A DNA stretch of 64,000 nucleotides from Devosia sp. Root635. GTDB taxonomy: Bacteria > Pseudomonadota > Alphaproteobacteria > Rhizobiales > Devosiaceae. This document shows, piece by piece, positions 45,079-56,559 of this stretch. Position 1 is the first letter of the stretch. Every line of letters starts with the position of its first letter. Location: assembly GCF_001427605.1 (NCBI RefSeq), contig NZ_LMGZ01000012.1, positions 63,071 to 127,070 of the forward strand, written 5' to 3'. Under the pieces are notes generated by a model that was given only the letters and a program-made list of their open reading frames with translations, was not told where the DNA came from and did no database searches. The translations under genes were made by a program, and so were the position numbers.

Positions 45079-47757
45079 CTAGTTCTCGCCGCTGCCGAAG
45101 ATCAGGTCCATCAGCGTGCGCTGGCGCTGCGGCTCCTGATAGACGGGCTGCTGGCCGACGCCGGCCGGGGGCTGCATCTGGGCCGGGGCGCCCGGCACCC
45201 AGACCTGCTGGCCGGTGGCCGGGTCGACCACCAGCACCATGGGCTGGCCGGTTTCGGGATCGATCGGCGCCTGGCTGACACCATTGGTCTGCTGCTGCAG
45301 CGGGTAGCCGGTGACCGGATCGATGGCCTGGGCCGGCGCGCCGACCACCTGGCCCACCGGCATGCCGGTCGTCGGATCGATCTGGGTGCCATTGGCATCA
45401 ACCAGCATGCCGCCGGCATTGCCGATGGGCATGCCCGTGGCGGGATCGATCTGCGCGCCCACCACCATGCCGGTGGCCGGGTCGACCATCTGCCCGGTCT
45501 GGATGGGCTGGTTGGCGGTGGCGGCCTGGGCGGCCGTTGCCGGCACATATTGGCCCGTCGCCGGGTCGAGCTGCATGAGTTGTCCGGTGGTCGGATCGGT
45601 GGTGGTCTGCACCGGCTGGCCGGTACCGGCATTGACATATTGGGTCATCGGCTGGCCCGTCGCCGGGTCGATCACCACCTGCCCGGTGGCCGGATCGATG
45701 ACCTGCTGGGCCACCAGCTGGCCATCATAGCTACCGCCCGGAATCGGGGCGATGGACTTGCCGGCATGCGCCTTGGTCATGAATTGCGACCAGATCGCCG
45801 CCGGCACATTGCCGCCCGACAGCGTGGTCTTGGTGTCGTTGTCATTGCCCAGCCACACCCCGGTCACCATGGCCGAGGTATAGCCGATAAACAGCGCGTC
45901 GCGGGCATTCTGGCTGGTGCCGGTCTTGCCGCCAAATTCCCAGCCGCCCACATTGGCGCTCCGGCCGGTTCCGACCTCGACGGCGGTTTCCAGCATGTCG
46001 TTCATCTCGGCCAGGATATTGGGGGCGACCACGCGGCCGGGGCCGGCATCGGAGGCCTGGTAGAGCTGCTCGCCATCCTTGGACGTGATCGAGGTGATGA
46101 CATTGGGGATCACCCCCATGCCACCATTGGCGAATGGCGCATAGGCGCTGGTCAGCTCGAGCAGGTTCACTTCCTGCGTGCCCAGGGCGATGGACGGCAC
46201 CGCCGTCAGCGGCGAGGAAATGCCCATGCGCGTGGCCACATCGATCACCGCCTGCGGGGTGACGTCGATGGCGAGGCGCGCCGCGATAGTATTGAGCGAA
46301 TAGGCCAGGCCCTGCCGCAGGGTCACCGTGCCGGCATACTTGCCCGAGGCGTTGCGCGGGCTCCAGCCGTTATATTCGAACTGGGCGTCCTCGGCCAAAG
46401 TTTCGGGCGTATAGCCCTTTTCCATGGCGGCCATGTAGACGAAGGGCTTGAAGGTCGAGCCGGGCTGGCGCTTGGCCGTCACGGCGCGGTTATACTGGCT
46501 CTGCTGGTAGTCGACGCCACCCACCATGGCGCGCACCGTGCCGTCCACATCCATCGCCACCAGGGCGCCCTGGCTGAAGCCGCGCTTGGGGCCTTCGGAG
46601 GCCACCAGTTCCTTGACGATGAACTCGGCGTCCTTCTGCATCTTCCAGTCGATGGTGGTCTGCACCACCACATCGCTTTCGATCTCGCCGATATAGGCGG
46701 TCATCAGGCTCTCGACCCAGTCGGCGACATAGGATTCCGAACCCGCCACGCGGGTCCGCACCGTCTGGTTGGGGTCGATCTGGGCGGCCTGCGCCTCTTC
46801 TTGCGTGATATAGCCTTCCTGCGCCATGAGATTGAGCACGATGCGCTGGCGTTCGATGGCCTTTTCCGGATTGCTCTTGGGATTATAGGCCGACGGCGCG
46901 GGCAGCAGGCCCACCAGCATGGCTGCCTGGCCCAGCGAGAGGTTGCGGGCCGAAACGCCGAAATAGGTCTGTGCCGCGGCCTCGATGCCGGTCGCCCCGG
47001 CGCCGAAATAGACGCGGTTCATATAGAGTTCGAGGATCTCTTCCTTGGTGTAGTTCTGCTCCAGCCATACGGCCAGGATGGCTTCCTGCACCTTGCGGCC
47101 CAGGGTCTGGTCGGGGGTGAGGAACAGGTTCTTGGCCACCTGCTGGGTAATGGTCGAGGCGCCGCGGGTCACGCCGCGCGCCTGTACCGATTCGATGGCC
47201 ACCGAGAGCAGGCCGATCGGGTCGACACCGAAATGGCTCATGAAGCGGCGGTCTTCGCTGGCGATGAAGGCTGCCGGAACATAATAGGGCAATTCGCGAT
47301 AGGTCACCGCCTCGCCGCCGGTCTGGCCGCGATTGGAGATCAGGCTGCCATCGGCGGCGAGGATGCGGATATTGGGCGGCCGCTCGGGGATGGCCCAGGT
47401 ATTGGACGAGGGCAGTTGCGCCCCGTAATAGACCACGATGCCGATGGCGGCGATGCCGCCCCAGAGGCAGGCGACGAACCCCCACCACAAGAGGCCCATA
47501 AGGAAGCCGCCGCTGCGCGAGCGCTTCTTTTTGGCGGCCGGCTGGGCCTTGCCGCGTCGCGGCTGCCTGGGGGGCTTGGGCGGCTTGCCGCCGCCATTGC
47601 CGCCGGCCGGACGCTCGTCGGCCACCGAAAAACCCATGGACTGGCCCAGCGTGGGTTCCACGCGCCCTGCCTTGCCACCGCCGGACGCGGCCTGGGGCTT
47701 GCCGCCCCTGGCCTTGTGATTGCCAACGCGGTCATCGGCGGAAATGCGAAAATCCAT
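45079..47757 (-). CDS. mrcA: Penicillin-binding protein 1A with repeat tail
   Basis: Bifunctional class A PBP of 892 aa that polymerises and cross-links peptidoglycan. Order: a basic Pro/Lys-rich cytoplasmic N-terminus (1-85), one membrane anchor (about 87-112), glycosyltransferase GT51 (catalytic Glu in ASEDRRFMSHFGVDPIG; GASTITQQVAKN), transpeptidase with SxxK in PGSTFKP, SxN in YSLN and KTG in FGGKTGTSQ. Residues about 688-892 form a tail with ten DP-x-TG repeats, not part of the usual PBP1A. The start is ATG 47757. Confidence 0.93.
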   Translation of the reverse strand: MDFRISADDRVGNHKARGGKPQAASGGGKAGRVEPTLGQSMGFSVADERPAGGNGGGKPPKPPRQPRRGKAQPAAKKKRSRSGGFLMGLLWWGFVACLWGGIAAIGIVVYYGAQLPSSNTWAIPERPPNIRILAADGSLISNRGQTGGEAVTYRELPYYVPAAFIASEDRRFMSHFGVDPIGLLSVAIESVQARGVTRGASTITQQVAKNLFLTPDQTLGRKVQEAILAVWLEQNYTKEEILELYMNRVYFGAGATGIEAAAQTYFGVSARNLSLGQAAMLVGLLPAPSAYNPKSNPEKAIERQRIVLNLMAQEGYITQEEAQAAQIDPNQTVRTRVAGSESYVADWVESLMTAYIGEIESDVVVQTTIDWKMQKDAEFIVKELVASEGPKRGFSQGALVAMDVDGTVRAMVGGVDYQQSQYNRAVTAKRQPGSTFKPFVYMAAMEKGYTPETLAEDAQFEYNGWSPRNASGKYAGTVTLRQGLAYSLNTIAARLAIDVTPQAVIDVATRMGISSPLTAVPSIALGTQEVNLLELTSAYAPFANGGMGVIPNVITSITSKDGEQLYQASDAGPGRVVAPNILAEMNDMLETAVEVGTGRSANVGGWEFGGKTGTSQNARDALFIGYTSAMVTGVWLGNDNDTKTTLSGGNVPAAIWSQFMTKAHAGKSIAPIPGGSYDGQLVAQQVIDPATGQVVIDPATGQPMTQYVNAGTGQPVQTTTDPTTGQLMQLDPATGQYVPATAAQAATANQPIQTGQMVDPATGMVVGAQIDPATGMPIGNAGGMLVDANGTQIDPTTGMPVGQVVGAPAQAIDPVTGYPLQQQTNGVSQAPIDPETGQPMVLVVDPATGQQVWVPGAPAQMQPPAGVGQQPVYQEPQRQRTLMDLIFGSGEN
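45202..45696 (-). repeat. DPxTG repeat region in the PBP1A tail
   Basis: Ten copies of DP(A/T/V/E)TG(Q/M/Y) followed by two hydrophobic residues, at irregular spacing of 9-28 residues, within residues about 688-852 of the PBP1A protein. The variable linkers are rich in Gln, Ala, Thr, Val and Gly. The copies are too diverged at the DNA level to be a recent tandem expansion. Confidence 0.85.
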
Positions 47758-48050
47758 CAAGCGGACCCTGAAACTGGTGCCTTTGCCCGCTTCTACCCTG
47801 TTCGCGCCGGATGGGAAACAAGAGGTTAGCGATAGGTTAAGGCCGATCTGACCGGCTCATGGGCTGGCTATTGGGCGCGGCATCCCGGCCGCGGCGCTTC
47901 CCACGCGATCACATCCCGGTTTTCCGGGGCAATTGTGGCCGGTTTATGTGGGGTTTTGCGGGTTAGCCCCACGGTGTTGCGGGGCTGTCACAGCATTTCA
48001 AACCGGCGGTCACGTGGTTATGATAGCGTCTGCCGCATGGATTTCGCCCG

Positions 48051-48587
48051 ATGAACATTGATCAGCTCAAGCATGTGCTGCGCGCCGCCGCCGGCATTAC
48101 CGGCCAGGACATCTTCGTCGTCGTCGGCAGCCAGGCCGTGCTGTTACAATATCCGCGACTGCCGGACGTTATGGTCATGTCGGCGGAGATCGACATGTTT
48201 CCCCTGAACCAGCCGGAACTCGCGGACCTTATTGACGGCACGATAGGCAGCGACTCGGTCTTTCACGAGACCTTCGGCTATCATGCCGATGGCGTCGGCC
48301 CGACCACCGCGCGCCTGCCGCAGTCCTGGCGCGAACGCGCTATAGTGCTGCCCGCCTCGGCGGCGACGGGAGGGGCGAGTGCAGTGGCCCCCGACATCCA
48401 TGACCTGGCCGTCGCCAAGCTCCTGGCCGGTCGCCCGAAAGACCTCGACTGGATAGCCGCCGGATTGGCGGCAGGTCTGATGACGCGCAATGGCGTGGCC
48501 GGGCTCCTGCCGCAAGCCGACGCCACGCAAGCGGAAGTAGACCTGGCGCTGGCCCGCCTGCAGCGATTGGGCGGAGCCTCCCCATGA
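48051..48587 (+). CDS. Nucleotidyltransferase-like protein (DUF6036 type)
   Basis: Protein of 178 aa with the pattern of stand-alone DUF6036 nucleotidyltransferases: FVVVGSQAVLLQYP (a Gly-Ser core), MVMSAEIDMFPLN with the acidic pair, FHETFGYHADGVGPTTARLP, and HDLAVAKLLAGRPKDLDWI. Relatives occur in toxin-antitoxin-like or accessory gene pairs. It overlaps the following 100-aa gene by ATGA, so the two are made together. The 293-base interval upstream (47758-48050) holds no gene. Confidence 0.72.
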   Translation: MNIDQLKHVLRAAAGITGQDIFVVVGSQAVLLQYPRLPDVMVMSAEIDMFPLNQPELADLIDGTIGSDSVFHETFGYHADGVGPTTARLPQSWRERAIVLPASAATGGASAVAPDIHDLAVAKLLAGRPKDLDWIAAGLAAGLMTRNGVAGLLPQADATQAEVDLALARLQRLGGASP

Positions 48588-48886
48588 ACGCGCACTATCG
48601 GCGGCTATTGCTCGAACAGGTTTTCGACCTGCTCGACGGTCCACGCCGGAGCGAGATCATAGGCCGCGCGCACAATCTTATCGCACTCTGGCGCAGCACC
48701 CCGCACATGGCCCCCTATTACGCGGATCGCTGGCAGTACCTGCTGACCCTGCCGGTGGAGCAAGCCCGCGCCATCGTGCTGGGCGACACGGACGAAGGCG
48801 ACATGCTGCGTCATTGCATGCCGTTCGCCGGTGTCGTCGACAACAAACAAAGGCAGGCGGTCCGCCGCATGGCCCGGAGCATTTAA
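48584..48886 (+). CDS. Hypothetical 100-aa partner protein
   Basis: Small soluble, mostly helical protein: EQVFDLLDGPRRSEIIGRAH, then LIALWRSTPHMAPYYADRWQ and a basic end (RQAVRRMARSI). I do not recognise a family. The start overlaps the stop of the nucleotidyltransferase gene, suggesting that the two proteins act as a pair. Confidence 0.6.
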   Translation: MNAHYRRLLLEQVFDLLDGPRRSEIIGRAHNLIALWRSTPHMAPYYADRWQYLLTLPVEQARAIVLGDTDEGDMLRHCMPFAGVVDNKQRQAVRRMARSI

Positions 48887-48891
48887 CGGTA

Positions 48892-49443
48892 TTGCGCGCT
48901 CGGAGACTTGTCCTGGCAGCCGCTGCGTGGCTGGTCTGCCTCGTTGCCCCACCCGCCCTGGCGCAGGAGCAGGCGCTGCTCGACCGCGCGCTCGATCGTG
49001 CCATCGCCACGTTCGAGGCGGCGCTGCCCCGTCTCGGCGCTACCGAAATGGGTGTCGATGTGGCCGCCTATCGCGACGCGCTGACCTTGCAGCGTTTCGC
49101 CTCGACCCATTGGGGCGGCACGGTCACGGTCGATCTCAGCATCAGAGAAACGCCCACCGGCTCCTGCGCCCGCTTTGCTGCCTTCGTGCGCATTCCGCCT
49201 GAAAATGGCGCCGTGCGCCTCGTGCTCTGCCCGCAATTCTTCTCGCCCGGCGCCGATGCGCTGCGCGAGCTTACCCTGCTGCATGAAATGGTGCATGTCG
49301 TCGCCGGACCCGACGAATGCCAGGCCATGGCCTTCGCCGCACGGGTGGAGCAGACTGCAAGAGGTCGCTTCACCCCGGTCGACGCCTATTGGCAGACCAG
49401 CGGATGTGACGGGTCGCGATACCGGCTGCCGGATTTAAAATAG
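48892..49443 (+). CDS. Secreted protein with HExxH motif
   Basis: Protein of 183 aa with a signal peptide (RARRLVLAAAAWLVCLVAPP, cleavage after ALAQ). Near the end, LTLLHEMVHVVAGPDECQAM contains HEMVH, a zinc-peptidase motif, with a downstream acidic region that could hold the third ligand. Four Cys in the mature part (SCARF, LCPQF, ECQAM, GCDGS) may form disulfides. The start is uncertain: TTG 48892 is the first option after the previous stop. It may be a small periplasmic metalloprotease; I cannot assign a family. Confidence 0.55.
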   Translation: MRARRLVLAAAAWLVCLVAPPALAQEQALLDRALDRAIATFEAALPRLGATEMGVDVAAYRDALTLQRFASTHWGGTVTVDLSIRETPTGSCARFAAFVRIPPENGAVRLVLCPQFFSPGADALRELTLLHEMVHVVAGPDECQAMAFAARVEQTARGRFTPVDAYWQTSGCDGSRYRLPDLK

Positions 49444-49467
49444 CCGGCATCCATATCCCCCCGCCGG

Positions 49468-49550
49468 CGCTTCCCACGGACTTGATCCGCGGGTCGCTCT
49501 CAACATGGCACAAGCGGCGAAAGACCCCCGGATCAAGTCCGGGGGAAGCG
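49468..49550. repeat. Intergenic repeat family D, copy 2
   Basis: Same 83-bp palindrome as 35073-35155: CGCTTCCCACGGACTTGATC to GATCAAGTCCGGGGGAAGCG. One base change in the left arm breaks perfect symmetry. It lies between the convergent HExxH-protein and LLM oxidoreductase genes. Confidence 0.85.
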
Positions 49551-49581
49551 TTGTGGGTGGGAGAGTTCCGGGGCCCGACGC

Positions 49582-50604
49582 CTACCGCCAGCCCAGTTCG
49601 GGCGCCACCAGCTTGAGAATGCTCTCGATGACATGGGCGTTGTAGTCCACGCCTAGCTGATTGGGCACGGTCAGCAGCAGCGTATCGGCTTCGGCGATGG
49701 CCTCGTCGGCCGCCAGCTCCTTGATCAGCTGCTCGGGTTCGGCGGCATAGCCGCGACCGAACACGGCGCGCTTTTCCGGCTCGATATAGCCGAAACTGTC
49801 CTCTTCGCGCCCGCCGCCGCCGAAATAGGCGCGGTCCATGTCATTGACCAGCGCGAAGATCGAACGGCTGACCGAGACGCGCGGGGTATGGGCATGGCCG
49901 GCCTCCTTCCAGGCCGCCCTATATGCCCGGATCTGCTCGGCCTGCTGGATATGGAAGGGCTTGCCGCTTTCGTCGAATTTGAGCGTCGAGCTCTGCAGGT
50001 GCATGCCCAGCTTTGCCGCCCAGACGGCGGTCGCGTCGGTGGCCGCGCCCCACCAGATGCGCTCGCGCAGGCCTTCGGAATGCGGTTCAAGCCGCAGCAT
50101 CCCGGGCGGATTGGGGAACATGGGCCGGGGATTGGGCTGGGCGAAGCCATGGCCCTTGAGCACTTCGAGCAGCACTTCGGTCTGGCTGCGCGCCATGTCG
50201 GCATCGGTCTGGCCGTCCTGCGGGGCATAGCCGAAATAGCGATAGCCATCGATCACCTGCTCGGGCGAACCGCGGCTGATGCCCAGTTGCAGCCTGCCGC
50301 CGGCGATCAGGTCGGCGGCGCCGGCATCCTCGGCCATGTAGAGCGGGTTTTCGTAGCGCATGTCGATGACGGCAGTGCCGATCTCGATCTTGCTGGTTTT
50401 CGCGCCGATGGCCGCCAGCAGCGGAAAGGGCGAAGCCAGTTGCCGGGCAAAGTGATGCACGCGGAAATAGGCGCCATCGGCCCCCAGTTCCTCGGCCGCC
50501 ACGGCCAGGTCGATCGATTGCAGCAGCGCATCGCTGGCCGACCGCGTCTGCGACTGCGGCGAGGGCGACCAATGCCCGAAGGAGAGAAATCCGATCTTTT
50601 TCAT
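49582..50604 (-). CDS. LLM class flavin-dependent oxidoreductase
   Basis: Luciferase-like monooxygenase of 340 aa. Family pattern: MKKIGFLSFGHW at the start, AAEELGADGAYFRVHHF, IEIGTAVIDMRYENPLYMAE and GGRLQLGISRGSPEQVIDGY. The enzyme would use reduced FMN from a separate reductase; the substrate is unknown. ATG 50604 is chosen because MKKIGF is the canonical first strand. It is divergent from the P-loop gene. Confidence 0.87.
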   Translation of the reverse strand: MKKIGFLSFGHWSPSPQSQTRSASDALLQSIDLAVAAEELGADGAYFRVHHFARQLASPFPLLAAIGAKTSKIEIGTAVIDMRYENPLYMAEDAGAADLIAGGRLQLGISRGSPEQVIDGYRYFGYAPQDGQTDADMARSQTEVLLEVLKGHGFAQPNPRPMFPNPPGMLRLEPHSEGLRERIWWGAATDATAVWAAKLGMHLQSSTLKFDESGKPFHIQQAEQIRAYRAAWKEAGHAHTPRVSVSRSIFALVNDMDRAYFGGGGREEDSFGYIEPEKRAVFGRGYAAEPEQLIKELAADEAIAEADTLLLTVPNQLGVDYNAHVIESILKLVAPELGWR

Positions 50605-50784
50605 GGGATGGCCCGGGTATGAGTGCCGACGCGGCGCGTCGTTGTAACTCATTAGCTAGGTCGCCATTGGCTCGCAACCAAGCCGTTTCGCAGAACGCAT
50701 TGTTCAGCCGGACGAACCGATCCAGACCCTCGTCCCGTCTTGCATCGGCAATCGCGGCCACGTAGGAGGTCCGGGGGGGGGGAC

Positions 50785-53825
<3,041 letters not shown>

Positions 53826-53892
53826 CTAGCGGAACGGGGGTATATCCCCAAGCAAAATGGGCTTTTGCGGGGCGTTTGCGGGGGATTGCGGG

Positions 53893-55005
53893 TTACCCCT
53901 TCGACACCCGCCCATCGCGCACTGTCACCATCTGCGCGCGGCCACCCAGAGCCTCGAACAGCAGCCGGTCGGTGCCGGTCAAAAAGCATTGCGTCCCCAG
54001 CCCGTCGAGCGCCGAAAACAGCGCCCGGCGACGGTCGGGATCGAGATGGGCGGCGATTTCGTCGAGCAGCAGGAAGGGCGTGATGGCGGTCCTGAGCTTC
54101 ACCAGCCGCGCATGCGCCAGGATCAGCCCGATGAGCAGCGCCTTCTGTTCCCCGGTCGAGCCCAGGGCGGCCGGCATGGCCTTCTGGGCATAGGTCACTT
54201 CGAGGTCCACTCTGTGTGGTCCTGATATGGTGCGTCCGGCCGCCCGATCAACCCCGCGCGCGGCCCGCCACAGGGCGATCAGCGCGGCTTCGAGCGCCGC
54301 TGACGAGGCCGGCTCGGCGCCGTCCCCCAAGAGCGGCGTCAGCGCCAGATGGGCGGCTGGAAAACTCTCGTCATCAAGACTCTGCTCGATCAGCGCCTGC
54401 AGATGCGCCAGGCTGTCCTTGCGCGCCAGATGGATCGAGGCGCCCAGCTCGGCCATCTGGCTTTCAATGGCGTCGAGCCAGGCCGGATCGCCATTGTCCT
54501 CCAGAAGCCGATTCCGCTGCCGCATGGCCTTGTCGTAGTCGCCGACCGATGCCGAATGGGATGGGATCAGCGTCGTTACCAGCCGGTCGAGGAAGCGCCG
54601 CCGGTCGCCGGCCGGGCCCGAGAACAGCCCATCCATGGAAGGGGTCAGCCACAGCACGCGCAGATAGTCGCTCATCGCCTCGATGGAGCGCGCATTGGCG
54701 CCATTGATCCGCACCCGCCGCCCGCCATCCGGTGTTGCCCCGGTGCCGATATCGGCAGGCCCGTCATCGGTTTCCACCGTCGCCGCCACCGCCCAGCCGA
54801 TATCGCTGCCATGGGCCTGCAGGGTCTCGAAGCTCGCCCCGCGCAGGCCGCGACCGGGCGACAGCACGGAGATGGCTTCAAGCAGGTTGGTCTTGCCGGC
54901 GCCGTTGGGCCCGGTGAGCACGACATGGCGGGAATCGAGGTCAAGCGCCGCCGCGGCATAATTGCGGAAAGCGGTGAGGCGGATGCGGGAGAGGTGGCGG
55001 GTCAT
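53893..55005 (-). CDS. recF: RecF, recombination mediator
   Basis: RecF of 370 aa, an SMC-like ATPase that helps load RecA at single-strand gaps. Walker A LTGPNGAGKTNLLEA, a signature in LGSTGEQKALLIGLILAHAR, and Walker B FLLLDEIAAHLD. The N-terminal SRIRLTAFRNYAAAALDL is typical. It is preceded by a family B repeat that separates it from dnaN, and followed by gyrB. Confidence 0.95.
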   Translation of the reverse strand: MTRHLSRIRLTAFRNYAAAALDLDSRHVVLTGPNGAGKTNLLEAISVLSPGRGLRGASFETLQAHGSDIGWAVAATVETDDGPADIGTGATPDGGRRVRINGANARSIEAMSDYLRVLWLTPSMDGLFSGPAGDRRRFLDRLVTTLIPSHSASVGDYDKAMRQRNRLLEDNGDPAWLDAIESQMAELGASIHLARKDSLAHLQALIEQSLDDESFPAAHLALTPLLGDGAEPASSAALEAALIALWRAARGVDRAAGRTISGPHRVDLEVTYAQKAMPAALGSTGEQKALLIGLILAHARLVKLRTAITPFLLLDEIAAHLDPDRRRALFSALDGLGTQCFLTGTDRLLFEALGGRAQMVTVRDGRVSKG

Positions 55006-55024
55006 GCAAGCACAGCGCCTTTGA

Positions 55025-55154
55025 AAGGCCCCCTCACCCGCCGCTTCGCGGCGACCTCTCCCCCCAGGGAGAGGTGAAGGCGGGCTCCCGTCGCGCAGCG
55101 ACGCCTCTCCCTCTGGGGGAGAGGTCGGCCCGCAGGGCCGGGTGAGGGGGCCTT
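55025..55154. repeat. Intergenic repeat family B, compound copy 2
   Basis: A 130-bp element with perfect 15-bp ends AAGGCCCCCTCACCC (55025-55039) and GGGTGAGGGGGCCTT (55140-55154). Internal palindromes CCTCTCCCTCTGGGGGAGAG and variable GC hairpins resemble copy 1. It lies in the dnaN-recF gap. Confidence 0.9.
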
Positions 55155-55177
55155 CACTTGGAAAAAGAAGCCGCCGA

Positions 55178-56299
55178 TCAAACCCGCATCGGCATCAGCA
55201 CATAGAGCGCCCGCGTTTCGCCATCGTCGCGCACCAGCGTCGGCGAGCCGGCATCGTTGAACATGAAGACGGCGTTATCGCTGCGGATCTGGCCGATAAT
55301 GTCGAGCAGGTAGCGGGCGTTGAAGCCGATCTCGAAGCCGTCCGTATCGAAATCCACCGCCAGTTCCTCGCTGGCCGTGCCATGATCCGGATTGGTCACC
55401 GACAGTTCGAGCAGGCCGTTGCTGGCCTGGAGCTTCACCGCCTTGCCGCCGCGATCCGAAGCGATGGTCGAGACGCGGTCGACCGCGGTGGCGAAGCTCG
55501 CCCGGTCGACATTCATCTGCTTGTCGTTGTTCTTGGGCGTCACCCGGTCGTAATCGGGGAAGGTGCCCTCGATGAGCTTGCTGAGCAAAACCACCGAGCC
55601 CACGGTAAAGCGGATCTTGGTGTCGCTGACTTCCACCGCAACGTCGCCTTCGGCGCCATCGAGCAGCTTCTGGACTTCGCCCACGGTCTTCTTGGGTACG
55701 ATGATGCCGGGCATGCCCTTGGCGCCGGCGGGCGCCTCGATCTCGGCGCGGGCCATGCGGTGGCCGTCGGTGGCCACGGCGCGCAGAACCGTGCCGGCAT
55801 TGCTCACGTCGACAGTGTGGAAATAGATGCCGTTGAGATAGTAGCGCGTTTCTTCATTGGAGATGGCGAACTGGGTCCGCTCGATCAATTCGCGCAGGGC
55901 CGAGGCCGGCAGGGTGAAGTCATGGCCGAAGCTGCCGGATTTGAGATCGGGGAAGCTGTCGGGGCTCAAACAGGCCAGGTTGAAGCGCGAGCGGCCGGAG
56001 GTGAGCACCATGTTCTCACCGCCATCGGTTTCCAGCCGCACTTCGGCGCCATCGCTGAGCTTGCGCACGATTTCGTAGAGCGTATGGGCCGGAACCGTGG
56101 TGGTGCCCGCCGTGGACACCATGGCCGGCACGCTTTCGGTCACCTCGATATCGAGGTCGGTGGCCCGGAGTTCGACCTTGTCGTCGCTGGCCTTGAACAG
56201 CACGTTGGCCAGGATGGGGTAGGTATTGCGCCGCTCCACCACCCGATGCACATGGCCCAGCGACTTGAGCAGATGATTGCGTTCGAGCGTGACTTTCAT
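55178..56299 (-). CDS. dnaN: DNA polymerase III beta subunit (sliding clamp)
   Basis: Clamp of 373 aa. It starts MKVTLERNHLLKSLGHVHRV, then TYPILANVLFKA, and ends with the common VLMPMRV. Normal length with three repeated clamp domains. It is separated from dnaA by a terminator and a repeat, so it probably has its own promoter between 56300 and 56340. Confidence 0.97.
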   Translation of the reverse strand: MKVTLERNHLLKSLGHVHRVVERRNTYPILANVLFKASDDKVELRATDLDIEVTESVPAMVSTAGTTTVPAHTLYEIVRKLSDGAEVRLETDGGENMVLTSGRSRFNLACLSPDSFPDLKSGSFGHDFTLPASALRELIERTQFAISNEETRYYLNGIYFHTVDVSNAGTVLRAVATDGHRMARAEIEAPAGAKGMPGIIVPKKTVGEVQKLLDGAEGDVAVEVSDTKIRFTVGSVVLLSKLIEGTFPDYDRVTPKNNDKQMNVDRASFATAVDRVSTIASDRGGKAVKLQASNGLLELSVTNPDHGTASEELAVDFDTDGFEIGFNARYLLDIIGQIRSDNAVFMFNDAGSPTLVRDDGETRALYVLMPMRV

Positions 56300-56340
56300 T
56301 CGGCTATATCCCTGGCACTGCGCGGCTGCGTCTGGGGCAA

Positions 56341-56366
56341 CGAAAAAACCCCGGCTGACCGGGGTT
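56341..56366 (-). terminator. Rho-independent terminator between dnaA and dnaN
   Basis: On the minus strand, stem AACCCCGG / CCGGGGTT with loop TCAG, followed by TTTTCG (arms at 56359-56366 and 56347-56354). It lies downstream of dnaA and about 40 bases before the dnaN start. Confidence 0.78.
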
Positions 56367-56436
56367 GGACATTTGCAATTTGTGAATGGATTAGCAAGGG
56401 CAGGTGGCGGGGATTTCCCATGTTCTGCTTCCCCGA

Positions 56437-56551
56437 CCTCGTGGTTCGAGGCTCGTGAAGAACTCGCACCTCACCATGAGGTCTCCGAGGGCGCAGCGCT
56501 CCCAGTAGCCTCATGGTGAGGCGGGAGCGCAGCGACCCTCGAACCACGAGG
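56437..56551. repeat. Intergenic repeat family E, copy 2
   Basis: Outer arms CCTCGTGGTTCGAGG (56437-56451) and its exact inverse (56537-56551); inner arms contain CCTCACCATGAGG and CCTCATGGTGAGG. The same two-level hairpin as 39293-39417. It begins 9 bases after the dnaA stop. Confidence 0.85.
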
Positions 56552-56559
56552 CGTGACGC

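Noticed and set aside
45550..47829. A 759-codon plus-strand frame opposite the PBP1A gene
   Set aside because: Antisense shadow of a well-supported PBP1A; no start signal.
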